Shown piece after piece: positions 34,146-42,903 of a stretch of DNA of 64,000 nt (within the stretch, counting starts at the first letter, position 1; every line of letters starts with the position of its first letter). The stretch comes from JBBPZA01 sp963797015 (GTDB lineage Bacteria; Actinomycetota; Thermoleophilia; Solirubrobacterales; Solirubrobacteraceae). A program made the translations under genes and the position numbers. The stretch covers positions 620,001-684,000 of the forward strand of contig CAWCNV010000001.1 of NCBI GenBank assembly GCA_963797015.1, in the 5' to 3' direction. The notes below the pieces were generated by a model. It saw nothing but the letters and a program-made list of their open reading frames with translations. It did not search any database and had not been told where the DNA came from.

Positions 34146-34505
34146 GTGATGGGCGCGCGCCCCGACGGCTGGTGGCGCGACCGCCCGGCGGCGATGCGCC
34201 GGCTCGTCGAGGCGCTCACGGCCCACGCGCGCTCCACGGGCGACCGTGTCGCGGTCGTGTTCGACGGCCGACCGCTCGAGCTCGGGGACCCGGGCCCGGT
34301 GGAGGTCTCGTTCGCCGCGCGCGCGGGCCGCGACGCCGCCGACGATGAGATCGTGGTGCGCGTCGCGTCCGACCCCGACCCGGCGTCGCTGACCATCGTC
34401 ACGTCCGACGCCGAGCTCGCGCGCCGCGCTCGCGACGCCGGTGCGCGCGTCCAGGGAGCAGGAGACTTCCGCCGCCGCCTCGAACAGAGGGGAAGCCCAT
34501 GCTGA
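34146..34505 (+). CDS. NYN-domain (YacP-like) RNase family protein, start uncertain
   Basis: The reading frame encodes a PIN/NYN-like fold: VDGNNVMGARPDGWWRDRP, then VAVVFDGRPLE and a C-terminal VTSDAELARRARDAGA. The first conserved strand RYLVDGNNVMG, with the metal-binding Asp, lies upstream of the first ordinary start codon (GTG 34146). The frame is open back to 34050, but no ATG, GTG or TTG occurs in it before 34146. Either a CTG (34128) or other rare start is used, or a base is wrong or lost here, or the protein is truncated. YacP-like proteins cut RNA in ribosome- or mRNA-linked processes. The end overlaps the next gene by 7 bases. Confidence 0.65.
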   Translation: MMGARPDGWWRDRPAAMRRLVEALTAHARSTGDRVAVVFDGRPLELGDPGPVEVSFAARAGRDAADDEIVVRVASDPDPASLTIVTSDAELARRARDAGARVQGAGDFRRRLEQRGSPC

Positions 34506-34825
34506 TCTCGACCATGAACGACCTGCCGGGCCACCGGATCGAGGCGGTCTTCGGTGAGGTGTTCGGCCTCACGGTCCGCTCGCGCAACGTCGGCTCGCAG
34601 TTCGGGGCGTCGCTCAAGTCGCTGTTCGGCGGCGAGCTCAAGGGAATGACCAAGATGCTCGCCGAGGGCCGCGAGCACGCGACCCAGCGCCTCGTCGAGG
34701 AAGCCGAGGGCAAGGGCGCCAACGCGATAATCGCCTTCCGCTTCGACACCTCCGAGCTGGGCTCGACCTGGACCGAGATCTGCGCGTACGGCACCGCGGT
34801 GCGAGTGGCGCGGGCCGCGAGCTAG
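34499..34825 (+). CDS. YbjQ/UPF0145 family protein
   Basis: The 108-aa protein shows the family features: MNDLPGHRIEAVFGEVFGLT at the start, a middle loop around LKSLFGGELKGMTKML, and EEAEGKGANAIIAFRFDTS. The fold forms ring-like pentamers in solved members; function is unknown, with a metal-binding role sometimes proposed. It starts inside the NYN gene at ATG 34499. Confidence 0.88.
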   Translation: MLISTMNDLPGHRIEAVFGEVFGLTVRSRNVGSQFGASLKSLFGGELKGMTKMLAEGREHATQRLVEEAEGKGANAIIAFRFDTSELGSTWTEICAYGTAVRVARAAS

Positions 34826-34844
34826 CCGAAGCCGACGCGCGCGC

Positions 34845-36515
34845 TCACAGCACCAGCGTGTTCGCGGGGTCGTGGACCAGCGTGGCGCCGTCGTTGCGCC
34901 ACGCGATCTTGGTCAGCCGGCCGCCTATCTTCGACCACGAGCAGATGCGATCCTCGTCCTCGAGGATCTCCACGCACCACAGCAGGTTCTCGTAGCGCCC
35001 CACGGAGCCTCCGTTGATGTACCAGTAGGGGAAGTCGCCGGAAGCAGGGTCGCGCGCGCTCTTGCGCGGCTCGTGGGTGTGGCCGATGACCAGCGCCGGG
35101 ATGCGCGCGCCAAGGTCGGGCGGGTCCTGGAGGTCGAGGAATTCCGATGCGTAGCGCCGGCAGAGCTTCTGCTCGTTGGTGTGCCTGAGCTTGTAGAGCT
35201 CGTCGCCCGTCCACACCTCGAGCGTCAGGGCCTGGAACGCACCGGCGTTCTCGAAGTACTCCCACGCCACCTGATGGTCGAGCAGCGTCTCGACGAAGTC
35301 GCGCGGGTCGGACTTGATCTGGTCGAGGTTGTTGAACACCAGGTCGAAAGTCCCGTCACCGCCGCCCTGGTAGGTGCCGGGCGCCTCGATCGCGAGCGTG
35401 TTCTCGTAGACGGCCGGAGGGTGGTACCAGCGCTTCGTGTCCTGCTCGGTCCAGAAGCGGTCGGCGCCCTGAAACGCCCACCCGGCGCACTCTGAGAACA
35501 CCTCGCCGAGGCTCTTGGCCCAGGGGATCGCGCCGTGCTGCATGCACGAGGCGTCGAACTGATGCCCGTGGAGGACGACGTAGGCGATCTCGCCCCCGCG
35601 CTTGATGCGCACGGCGTCGTTGACGTCCGCCCCGAGCGTCGCCTGGACCAGATTCCTGAGAGGCGCTTCGAGCGCCCCTTCCTGATAGGTGTCGTGGTTG
35701 CCCGCGATCCGCACGTACTTGTCGCGCGCCACGAACCTCGAGCGCACGAGGTCGTAGTAGTCCCTGAACGTCTCTACCAGGTGGGTGAGCGTGGCCAGTC
35801 GCTGGTCGTAGCGTGTGCCGAGGAAGTCGTCCCACCTCGGCCCGGGCTCGATCGGGAAGTGGTCCGCGTCGTGGATCTGGTCCGCGCGCGTGCGGGCGTC
35901 GGCCAGCGTCGGCTCGTAGATCACACAGTCCTCGATGTCGCCGTTCTCGATCAGGCAGAAGTCGGTCGTCGCGTAGTACGACAGGACCTCGAGGTACAGC
36001 TCGTAGTTGAAGTCCTTGAAGTAGTTCGGCTTGGTGGCGTGCGCGGTCATGTGGTGGTCGGAGAACACGACGAAGCGCTCGTCCTCGCGGTCGGCCGGCA
36101 TGCGCGAGAACGTGTCCTCGTGGGCGTGGAGGCCCGCGGCGATGAGGGCGACGTCGTGGTAGGCCCGGTCCAGGTCCGCGTCGAGCTCCTCCTCGGAGCG
36201 TCGCTCGTAGCGGGTCGCGAAGGCGAAGAGAGACCACAGCGCGTCGAACGTCTCCTGCTCGGCATCGTCGAGGTTGAAGTGGCGCGCGAGCGACTTGAGA
36301 ACCTCGCGCTTGGTGTCTGAGAAGGGGATTCCCTGGAAGTGCCAGTCCGCGTAGAAGTCGCCCCAGTTGTGGTCCGCGACACGGTCCCGGACGGCGTCGA
36401 GATACGAGCCGCGGGTGTCGCGGAAGTGCTTGTCGCCCACGGGCGTGTCGCCGAGCGAGAAGCGCGACCCGAACCCGAAGAGCGGCTTGATGTCCTGCTT
36501 GACGTGGATGGGCAT
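34845..36515 (-). CDS. Calcineurin-like metallophosphoesterase
   Basis: The 556-aa cytoplasmic protein has the metallophosphoesterase motifs in order: VVFSDHHMTA (D-x-H), ENGDIED (GD), RIAGNHDTY (GNHD), VVLHGHQFD and VIGHTHEPRK (GHTH), spread over residues 190-500. The N-terminal 150 residues before the first motif are a helical extension with no family I know. Phosphoesterases of this type act on nucleotides, phosphoproteins or nucleic acids; the substrate is open. It starts 12 bases after the beta-repeat gene, so both probably share a transcript behind the ECF sigma pair. Confidence 0.8.
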   Translation of the reverse strand: MPIHVKQDIKPLFGFGSRFSLGDTPVGDKHFRDTRGSYLDAVRDRVADHNWGDFYADWHFQGIPFSDTKREVLKSLARHFNLDDAEQETFDALWSLFAFATRYERRSEEELDADLDRAYHDVALIAAGLHAHEDTFSRMPADREDERFVVFSDHHMTAHATKPNYFKDFNYELYLEVLSYYATTDFCLIENGDIEDCVIYEPTLADARTRADQIHDADHFPIEPGPRWDDFLGTRYDQRLATLTHLVETFRDYYDLVRSRFVARDKYVRIAGNHDTYQEGALEAPLRNLVQATLGADVNDAVRIKRGGEIAYVVLHGHQFDASCMQHGAIPWAKSLGEVFSECAGWAFQGADRFWTEQDTKRWYHPPAVYENTLAIEAPGTYQGGGDGTFDLVFNNLDQIKSDPRDFVETLLDHQVAWEYFENAGAFQALTLEVWTGDELYKLRHTNEQKLCRRYASEFLDLQDPPDLGARIPALVIGHTHEPRKSARDPASGDFPYWYINGGSVGRYENLLWCVEILEDEDRICSWSKIGGRLTKIAWRNDGATLVHDPANTLVL

Positions 36516-36526
36516 GGCCGCGCCCG

Positions 36527-37558
36527 CTACTGGAGGTTGACGAGCACGGGCACGAGCTGCCGTCCTCGCCGGACGGGGGAGAGGGCCTTCCCGATGACTG
36601 CCCCGAACGCTCGCTCGCGGTCTGAGGCCTTCATGGCGTGGCCGCGCCGGGCGCTGGTGGTGAGCATGTCCCCGACCGCGATCGGCTCGGGATCGGCGTC
36701 GACGAAGCAGTACGCCTTCCCGACCATGGCCACCGGCAGGCGGTTCGCTGCCTGCCGCTTGTCCAGGACGATGCCCGGCCTGAAGCCGCCGGCGCCGGCC
36801 ACGATCCCGAGCACGCGCTGGTCGTAGGCCTGCTCGCACGGCACGAGCGCCCCTTCTGAGTCCAGCGTCATCACCGTGCCGGGGTCGGCGTGCGGTCGCA
36901 CCTCCGCGCTGACGTCGAACTCCTCGGCGACGTCCGCATTGAGGAACTCGATGTCGCCGCTCGAGCCCCAGACGTGGATGGTCTCGACGTCGTGCTCGTT
37001 CTTGACCACGATGTCACCGTTCGTGCCGACGCCGCCGGCGGTGATGCTCGCGGTCGAGCCGGCCAGGACGATCGCGTCGTTGCCGGCGGAGGTGCGCAGC
37101 GTGACGTCGCCGTCCTCCTGGTCGCCACCCAGGACCAGGTTCCCGTGCCTGCCCTCGAGCCGGACCGTCTCGTGGCGGTCGCCGTTCACCACGAGCAGGG
37201 TCGCGTCCTCGCCGTCGAGCGAGACCCCGTCCTCACCCGATCTGTTCTTGAGCGTCAGGTGGCCGCTCGAGCCGCGCGCACCGCCCGCCGAGACCGTGGC
37301 GCCGGAGAGCGTGATCGTCGCGTCCTCGTCGCGCTGCCCGCCGACGATCAGCTTCCCCGGCTGGCCCGCGTGCGGTTCACCCACCATCAGCGTCCCGGTC
37401 TCACCCAGAAGCGTCAGCGTCGAGAACGGCGTGGCCTGGACACCGTGCTGATCGAGCTCGAACCCCATGAGGAACAGCCGCCCGACCACCTTGTCGAAGC
37501 CGATCTGCAGCGAGGCCTCCGTCGACGTCTCGGTGTAGATGTCGCTGAAGTCCTTCAT
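36527..37558 (-). CDS. Beta-repeat (solenoid-like) protein of unknown function
   Basis: The 343-aa protein carries repeated short strands with Gly-Gly turns, such as GKLIVGGQRDEDATITL, GHLTLKNRSGEDGVSLDG, GNLVLGGDQEDGDVTLR and GDIVVKNEHDVETIHV, between residues 65 and 220. This pattern suggests a beta-solenoid. The last 115 residues (from GTVMTLDSEGALVPC to VPVLVNLQ) are a separate domain resembling those at the ends of phage tail-spike and similar fibres, some of which self-cleave. No signal peptide. ATG 37558 is chosen because AGGGG lies eight bases upstream; GTG 37567 would be too close to it. Confidence 0.55.
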   Translation of the reverse strand: MKDFSDIYTETSTEASLQIGFDKVVGRLFLMGFELDQHGVQATPFSTLTLLGETGTLMVGEPHAGQPGKLIVGGQRDEDATITLSGATVSAGGARGSSGHLTLKNRSGEDGVSLDGEDATLLVVNGDRHETVRLEGRHGNLVLGGDQEDGDVTLRTSAGNDAIVLAGSTASITAGGVGTNGDIVVKNEHDVETIHVWGSSGDIEFLNADVAEEFDVSAEVRPHADPGTVMTLDSEGALVPCEQAYDQRVLGIVAGAGGFRPGIVLDKRQAANRLPVAMVGKAYCFVDADPEPIAVGDMLTTSARRGHAMKASDRERAFGAVIGKALSPVRRGRQLVPVLVNLQ

Positions 37559-37561
37559 GAC

Positions 37562-37604
37562 GGTCACCCCTTCCGGTGAACTTCACTCGGTAAGGAGGGT
37601 GACC
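37562..37604 (-). promoter_or_regulatory. Inverted repeat covering the ribosome-binding site of the beta-repeat gene
   Basis: GGTCACCC and GGGTGACC (37562-37569 and 37597-37604) are perfect arms. One arm overlaps the region between the AGGGG and the ATG, and the loop holds the palindrome GTGAACTTCAC (37576-37586). It could be an RNA hairpin hiding the start or an operator. The rest of the 107-base gap also holds TAGCAT as a possible -10. Confidence 0.4.
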
Positions 37605-37665
37605 CCGCCGCATTCCCCCTCACACCCACGGCGAGCGATCGATGCTACCAGCGGTCCGGCGGCGG

Positions 37666-37875
37666 CTAGGGCTCCCGCTCGACGAGCGCAAGCAGGCCGT
37701 CGTGCTCCTCGCTGCAGGCCGGGCAGCCCTCGAGGTGGGGCCGCATCCCGGGGATGGCCGCGTCCGCGTCGGCGCCCGCGTGCTCGAGCTCGACGAAGCG
37801 GTCGAGGTTCTCGAAGCACTCGTCGCAGGTGAGCTCGGGCTTGCTCGGGCCGAGGATGCGGTGCAGTCGGCTCAC
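37666..37875 (-). CDS. Short anti-sigma factor (zinc-finger type)
   Basis: The 69-aa protein has CDECFENLDRFVELE and the HLEGCPAC motif (H-x3-C-x2-C), the pattern of the zf-HC2 anti-sigma domain. It has no membrane segment, so it would be a soluble, possibly redox- or zinc-sensitive regulator of the sigma factor encoded just upstream. Its ATG overlaps the sigma gene stop as ATGA. This arrangement is standard for ECF sigma/anti-sigma pairs. Confidence 0.8.
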   Translation of the reverse strand: MSRLHRILGPSKPELTCDECFENLDRFVELEHAGADADAAIPGMRPHLEGCPACSEEHDGLLALVEREP

Positions 37876-38525
37876 GGCAGCTCCTTGTCCTGCGAAGGGG
37901 CAAGGCCGCGCAGCGCGAGCCGCTCCCGGAGCCGGCGGCGAGCGTCGTGGAGCGTCTTGTAGATCGCGCCGCGCGTGCTTCCGAGCCGCTCCGCGAGCAC
38001 GTCGATCGGGACGTCGTTGAGCGCGATGGCGACGAGCACCTCGCGCTGGTGGGGCGTGAGCGAACGCTGGATCTCCTCGCGCACGGCGGTCAGCAGCTCG
38101 GCCGACTCCGCCGCGCGATCCGGCGTGCCGCCGCGGTCGTGGAACGTCGCCCAGGCATGGTCTTCAAGAGGCAACTCGCGGCCCTGCCAGGCGCGGCGGC
38201 GCACCTTCACCGCCGCTTCGAGGATCGCGAACTTGTAGGCCCAGGTTGAGAAGCGGCTGTCGCCGCGGTAGCGGTCGAGCTTGGCCAGCACCGCGACGAG
38301 CGCGTCGTCGGCCGCCTGCATCGCGAGATCGTCGAGGTCGCCGGGACCGCCGCGTACGGAGCCCGGCCGGCGGCCGACCTCGAAGCGCGCGGCGCGCACG
38401 AGCAGCGCGTGCAGGCGCTCGACCGCCTGCTCGCGTCGCTCACCGCTCGCGGCGAGGCTCTCGAGCCATACCAGCGACTCGGCGTCGGGCGCGCGGGCGG
38501 CCGGGGAGGTGGGGGCGGGCGGCAC
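37872..38525 (-). CDS. ECF-type RNA polymerase sigma factor
   Basis: The protein has a sigma region 2 (LDDLAMQAADDALVAVLAKL, FSTWAYKFAILEAAVK) and a region 4 helix-turn-helix (LTPHQREVLVAIALNDVPI, RLGSTRGAIYKTLHDARRRL). It would direct RNA polymerase to a small regulon and is held by the anti-sigma factor next to it. I chose GTG 38525, which follows TAGCGT by seven bases as in other leaderless genes here and gives 217 aa; an upstream GTG at 38585 would add 20 residues of low complexity. The beta-repeat and phosphoesterase genes downstream are candidate targets. Confidence 0.85.
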   Translation of the reverse strand: MPPAPTSPAARAPDAESLVWLESLAASGERREQAVERLHALLVRAARFEVGRRPGSVRGGPGDLDDLAMQAADDALVAVLAKLDRYRGDSRFSTWAYKFAILEAAVKVRRRAWQGRELPLEDHAWATFHDRGGTPDRAAESAELLTAVREEIQRSLTPHQREVLVAIALNDVPIDVLAERLGSTRGAIYKTLHDARRRLRERLALRGLAPSQDKELP

Positions 38526-38532
38526 CCGTCCC

Positions 38533-38538
38533 ACGCTA
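38533..38538 (-). promoter_or_regulatory. Candidate -10 box for the ECF sigma gene
   Basis: On the minus strand TAGCGT is followed by seven bases and GTG 38525. The same hexamer at the same distance precedes glcD and the methyltransferase gene. Confidence 0.45.
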
Positions 38539-38660
38539 ACAGCGACGTTCGGGCCCGCGGGCGGCGCTTCCACGCACGTTGTCACACGTCTTTTGCGACC
38601 CGCCGGAGCCGGGCCTTACCTCGGAGGTAAGAAGTCCGCGCCGCTCGACGCTGACGATGC

Positions 38661-39788
38661 ATGACCTCCTCCGCACCGCTCGCCCCGCCGCGGCTCCAGC
38701 AGCTCCGCCAGGCGGGCGTCTCGATCTGGCTCGACACGCTCTCCCGCGAGCTGCTCGACAGCGGCCGCTTCGAGACGCTGATCGAGCGCTTCGGGGTCAG
38801 CGGCGCGACCTCGAACCCGACGATCTTCGCGCGCGCCATCACCGGCTCGGAGCGCTACGACGGGCAGCTCGCCGCGCCGGCGCTCGCGGGCGTTCGCGAG
38901 CCGCGCGAGCTGTTCTTCGCGCTGGCGCTCGAGGACGTCCGCAGCGCCGCAGACCTCCTGCGCCCCATCTATGAGGCGACCGGTGGCCGCGACGGCTTCG
39001 TGTCCTTCGAGTGCACGCCCGACGTCGCCGACGACGCATCCGCGACCGTCGCGCAGGCGCTGGAGCTGCGCGACCGGATCGACCGGCCGAACGCGATGAT
39101 CAAGGTCCCGGCCACCGGCGCGGGCGTCGAAGCGATCGAGGAGCTCACCGCGCGCGGGGTCAACGTCAACGTGACGCTGCTCTTCTCGCTGGCCCGCTAC
39201 GAGCAGGTCATCGAGGCCTACCTGGTCGGTCTCGAGCGCCGCCTCGCGGCCGGGGAGCCCGTTGCCGGGGTCGCGTCGGTCGCCTCGTTCTTCGTCTCGC
39301 GCGTCGACGCCAAGGCGGACGCCGCGCTTCCCGCCGGCTCCGGCCTGCGCGGGCGCGTGGCCGTGGCCAACGCCCAGCGTGCCTACGCGCGCCACCGCGC
39401 CCGCTTCGGTGGCGCCCGCTGGACGAAGCTGAGCGCGCACGGCGCGCGTCCGCAGCGCCCGCTGTGGGCCAGCACCGGGACCAAGGACCCGGCCTACTCC
39501 GACGTCCTCTACGTGGAGGAGCTCGCCGGCCCGGGCGTGGTCAACACGATGCCGGAGGCCACCCTGCGGGCATTCGCCGACCACGGCGAGGTGCGCAGCT
39601 CCCTGGACGAGCGCGCCGAGGCCGCCGCCGAGATGCTCGCCGCCGCCTCCGGCCAAGGCGTCGACCTCGAAGCCATCACGAGCCGGCTCGAGCGCGAGGG
39701 CGTGAGCGCGTTCAGCGATTCCTACCGCGAGCTGCTCGCGTGCATCGAGGCAAAGGTCCACCGATCCGATCGAAGGAGATCACGATGA
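38661..39788 (+). CDS. tal: Transaldolase
   Basis: Transaldolase moves a three-carbon unit between sugar phosphates in the pentose phosphate pathway. The 375-aa protein has the actinobacterial form, with SGATSNPTIFARAI at the start, the Schiff-base Lys in NAMIKVPATGAGVEA (about residue 145), FFVSRVDAKAD and WASTGTKDPAYSDVLYVEEL. A phosphoglucose isomerase or transketolase is not next to it here. ATG 38661 follows the divergent sigma gene by about 135 bases. The stop overlaps the next ATG as ATGA. Confidence 0.92.
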   Translation: MTSSAPLAPPRLQQLRQAGVSIWLDTLSRELLDSGRFETLIERFGVSGATSNPTIFARAITGSERYDGQLAAPALAGVREPRELFFALALEDVRSAADLLRPIYEATGGRDGFVSFECTPDVADDASATVAQALELRDRIDRPNAMIKVPATGAGVEAIEELTARGVNVNVTLLFSLARYEQVIEAYLVGLERRLAAGEPVAGVASVASFFVSRVDAKADAALPAGSGLRGRVAVANAQRAYARHRARFGGARWTKLSAHGARPQRPLWASTGTKDPAYSDVLYVEELAGPGVVNTMPEATLRAFADHGEVRSSLDERAEAAAEMLAAASGQGVDLEAITSRLEREGVSAFSDSYRELLACIEAKVHRSDRRRSR

Positions 39789-40252
39789 CCGCAACCGCTC
39801 CGCACACCGCGACCCACCCCGACGAGCGCCCAGCCTCAGGTACGGGCGCCGTCGCGCGCGCCGACTGGCGCGACCCGCGCTACCAGGCCTTCGCGCTGCT
39901 GCGCGTGGCCTTCACGGTCGCCCCGATCGCCTTCGGCCTCGACAAGTTCTTCAACGTCCTGGTCGACTGGCCCAACTACCTCGCGCCGTGGATCAACGAC
40001 ATCGCGCCCGGCACGGGCCAGCAGCTCATGTACTTCGTCGGCGCGGTCGAGATCGTGGCCGGCCTGGCCGTCGCGCTCAAGCCCCGCTACGGCGCCTATC
40101 TGGTCGCCGCCTGGCTCGGCGGGATCATCTTCAACCTGCTCAGCTACTCGGGCTACTACGACATCGCCCTGCGCGACTTCGGGCTCATGCTCGGCGCGCT
40201 CACCCTCGGCCGCCTCGCCAGCGTCTACGACCCGCCGCTCGGCGCGCGCTGA
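39785..40252 (+). CDS. DoxX-like membrane protein
   Basis: The 155-aa protein has four hydrophobic segments between residues 35 and 145, with LLRVAFTVAPIAFGLDKFFN, YFVGAVEIVAGLAVAL and AAWLGGIIFNLLS. This fits the DoxX/DoxD-like family of small integral membrane proteins, some linked to redox balance. The start ATG 39785 has GAAGGAG eight bases upstream and overlaps the transaldolase stop. Its last 28 bases overlap the end of the GMC oxidoreductase gene on the other strand. Confidence 0.75.
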   Translation: MTATAPHTATHPDERPASGTGAVARADWRDPRYQAFALLRVAFTVAPIAFGLDKFFNVLVDWPNYLAPWINDIAPGTGQQLMYFVGAVEIVAGLAVALKPRYGAYLVAAWLGGIIFNLLSYSGYYDIALRDFGLMLGALTLGRLASVYDPPLGAR

Positions 40253-41967
40253 GGTCTCGGACCGCTCCGGTCGCCGGCAGCCGCCTCCACCGGGGCGGCC
40301 TCCGGCGTACCGGGCACGACCGACGTCTTCGGTCGAGGGACCTCCCACGTGGTGCGGACGGGCTCGACTGGCGGTACGCCGGGCTTGGGTGGGACCCTGC
40401 TGAGCGTGCGCTCGGCCAGCGCGGTGATGGTGAGGCTGGGGTTGACGCCGGGATTGGCCGGGATCGCCGAGCCGTCGGTGACGAGCATGTTCTCGTAGCC
40501 GAAGACGTGGCCGTCGGCGTCGATCACGCCTACGTCGGAATCAGGGCCGATGATCGCACCGCCGAGGATGTGCGCGGTCGCCGGGATGTTCGCGAGCGCC
40601 TCCAGGATTGAGCTCTGGGCGTGGCCGCCGACCTTGTCGGCGAGCCGCTTGGCGGCGTCGTTGGCCGCCGCGATGTAGGTCGGGTTGGGGTTGTCGGGGT
40701 CCTGCTCGGTCTGGAGCAGGACCCCGCTCCCCAGGCGCCATTCGATCGGACGCAGGCGGATCGAGTTGTCGAGCGTCTGCATCACGAGCAGGATGATCGT
40801 GCGCCTGGACCAGTCCCCCGGGACGAGCGTCTTGAGGTAGGCGCGCGGGTCGCGCAGCACCTCGCGGAAGAACTTCAGCGGTCGCGTCAGCCGCGTCCCC
40901 TCGCCGACGAGCAACGTGAACAGCATGCTCATCGCGCCGCCCCCGCCGCCGTAGGTGACGGTCTCGATGTGCGTGTCGGGGTCCGGGTAGATGCTGCCGG
41001 TGATCGCGATGCGCTCGGTGAAGTCGACGCCCTTGTCGTCGGAGGTGACGGCGAGCAGCGCCTCGCTGTTGGTGCGCACGAGGTAGCCGAGGCGGTGCGA
41101 GACGCGCGGCAGCGAGCCCCGCGCCCGGCAGCTCTGCAGCAGCTTGTTGGTGCCGAGCGCCCCGGCGGCGAAGATCACACCCCGCGCGGTCTCCGAGCGG
41201 GCGTCGCGGCGCACCCAGGCGCCCGTGCGCTCGCTCGTGACCCGGTAGCCGTCGGAGCCGTCGGGCGCCCCGAGCGGCGCCACGTCGACCACCTTGCGCT
41301 CGGCGAGGATCCGGACGCCGCGCCGCTCGGCCAGGTAGAGGTAGTTCTTGACCAGCGTGTTCTTCGCGTTGTAGCGGCAGCCGATCATGCAGCGACCGCA
41401 CTTCACGCACCCGCGCCGCGCAGGCCCCTCGCCGGCGAAGTAGGGATCGGGCGCCGTGACCCCCTGCTCGCCGAAGTACACGCCGACGTTGACCTTGGCG
41501 TGCGTGTCCTCGACGCCGATGTCACGAGCGAGATCGGAGAGCAGGTCGTCGCCGGGATCGTCGTAGGTGACGGGCGCCATCCCGAGCATCCTCTCGGCGG
41601 TGTCGTAGTGGGGCGCGAGCTCGCTCTCCCAGTCGGCCAGCCCCGCCCACTGGCGATCCTCGAAGAAGCGCTTGGGCGCGCGGTAGAGCGTGTTCGCGTA
41701 CACCAGGCTGCCGCCGCCTACGCCCGCGCCCGAGAGGATCGCCACGTCCTTGAACGGCGTGAAGCGCATGATCCCGCGGCACCCGAGCCTGGGCATGTAG
41801 AGGAAGTTGCGCAGGTCCCAGGTCGTGCGCGCGTACTCGTCGTCGGCGAAGCGCCGCCCCGTCTCGTACACGCACACCGTGTAGCCCTTCTCGGCCAGCC
41901 GCAGCGCGGCCACGCTGCCCCCGAAGCCCGACCCGACCACGATCCAGTCCCAGTTGAAGTCGGTCAT
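40225..41967 (-). CDS. GMC family FAD-dependent oxidoreductase (cholesterol oxidase-like)
   Basis: The 580-aa protein has the FAD motif VVGSGFGGSVAALRLAEKG at the N-terminus, SGAGVGGGSLVYAN, and the C-terminal GMC segment VTDGSAIPANPGVNPSLTI. A cysteine group, CVKCGRCMIGCRYNAKN near residue 190, resembles that of ChoD-type oxidases and may bind a metal or iron-sulfur cluster. It oxidises an alcohol; the substrate (sterol, sugar or other) is open. It is the last gene of the minus-strand glycolate-aldolase row, nine bases after the sugar kinase gene. No signal peptide was seen. Confidence 0.82.
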   Translation of the reverse strand: MTDFNWDWIVVGSGFGGSVAALRLAEKGYTVCVYETGRRFADDEYARTTWDLRNFLYMPRLGCRGIMRFTPFKDVAILSGAGVGGGSLVYANTLYRAPKRFFEDRQWAGLADWESELAPHYDTAERMLGMAPVTYDDPGDDLLSDLARDIGVEDTHAKVNVGVYFGEQGVTAPDPYFAGEGPARRGCVKCGRCMIGCRYNAKNTLVKNYLYLAERRGVRILAERKVVDVAPLGAPDGSDGYRVTSERTGAWVRRDARSETARGVIFAAGALGTNKLLQSCRARGSLPRVSHRLGYLVRTNSEALLAVTSDDKGVDFTERIAITGSIYPDPDTHIETVTYGGGGGAMSMLFTLLVGEGTRLTRPLKFFREVLRDPRAYLKTLVPGDWSRRTIILLVMQTLDNSIRLRPIEWRLGSGVLLQTEQDPDNPNPTYIAAANDAAKRLADKVGGHAQSSILEALANIPATAHILGGAIIGPDSDVGVIDADGHVFGYENMLVTDGSAIPANPGVNPSLTITALAERTLSRVPPKPGVPPVEPVRTTWEVPRPKTSVVPGTPEAAPVEAAAGDRSGPRPQRAPSGGS

Positions 41968-41976
41968 CGGCGCTGA

Positions 41977-42903
41977 CTATTTCAGAGCGGCGAGCTCCTC
42001 GACCGCGGCGAGGTCGTAGTCGCCGAAGTCGGTCCCGAGCCCCTGGGCGACCAACGCCGCAGTCGCGCAGCCCGTGACCGCGGCGCCGCGGCGGTCGCGC
42101 CCCAGCGAGAGCCCGCGCAGGAAGCCGGCCGAGAACGCATCGCCGCAGCCCGTGGTGTCGACGACGTCGACCTCGAAGGCCGGCACCGCGACGACGTCGT
42201 CGGCGTCGACAACGAGCACGCCCTCCGCGCCACGGGTGGCGGCCACGCACCCCACACCGCGGTCAACGAGCGCCCGGCAGCCGGCGACGACGTCGCTCGC
42301 GCCGGTGAAGCCGAGGACCTGCTCGTCGTTGGGCAGCAGGTAGTCGAGCTCGGGCAGCAGCGGCGCGATCCACTCAAGGACGCCCATGTCGCCGGGAGCG
42401 AGGATGTCGGCCGAGGTCACTGCTCCGTACTCACGCGCGCGCGAGCAGATCCGTGCCGCCGCCTCGCCGCCCATGAACTCCGGTCCGCCGACGTGGAGAT
42501 GGCTCGCGCGTTCGATCGCCTCCCACGGCGCGTCATCGGGCCCGTACGTCCCGTTCGCGCCGATGACGTGGAAGGCCGGCCGCGACCCGTCGGGGCGGAT
42601 CGGCAGCACGCTGGCCGAGGTCTGGACCTCGTCGCGGCGCACCAGCAGCGAGGTGTCCACGCCGTCACGCTCCAGCAGGGCGACGAGCTGATCGCCGAGC
42701 GCGTCGGCGCCGATCGCGCCCGCGCTCTGGACGGTAGCTCCCAGCTTGGCCAGGATCAGCGCTGCGCCGCCCGCCGAGCCCGCGGCGGTCATGCGGATCT
42801 CCTCGACCAGCTGCCCGCCCTGGCCCTCGGGAATCTGCTCGACCGGCCGGACGAGCACGTCCAGCACGTGCACGCCGAGCGCGATCGCGCGCATCTCGGT
42901 CAT
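41977..42903 (-). CDS. PfkB family sugar kinase
   Basis: The 308-aa protein is a ribokinase-type kinase. It shows GSAGGAALILAKLGATVQSAG (partial family signature 1, residues about 35-55) and DVVDTTGCGDAFSAGFLRGL with the anion hole and catalytic Asp near residue 255. The substrate cannot be read from sequence. Its ATG overlaps the aldolase stop as ATGA, so kinase and class II aldolase are likely to act in sequence on the same sugar. Confidence 0.88.
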   Translation of the reverse strand: MTEMRAIALGVHVLDVLVRPVEQIPEGQGGQLVEEIRMTAAGSAGGAALILAKLGATVQSAGAIGADALGDQLVALLERDGVDTSLLVRRDEVQTSASVLPIRPDGSRPAFHVIGANGTYGPDDAPWEAIERASHLHVGGPEFMGGEAAARICSRAREYGAVTSADILAPGDMGVLEWIAPLLPELDYLLPNDEQVLGFTGASDVVAGCRALVDRGVGCVAATRGAEGVLVVDADDVVAVPAFEVDVVDTTGCGDAFSAGFLRGLSLGRDRRGAAVTGCATAALVAQGLGTDFGDYDLAAVEELAALK

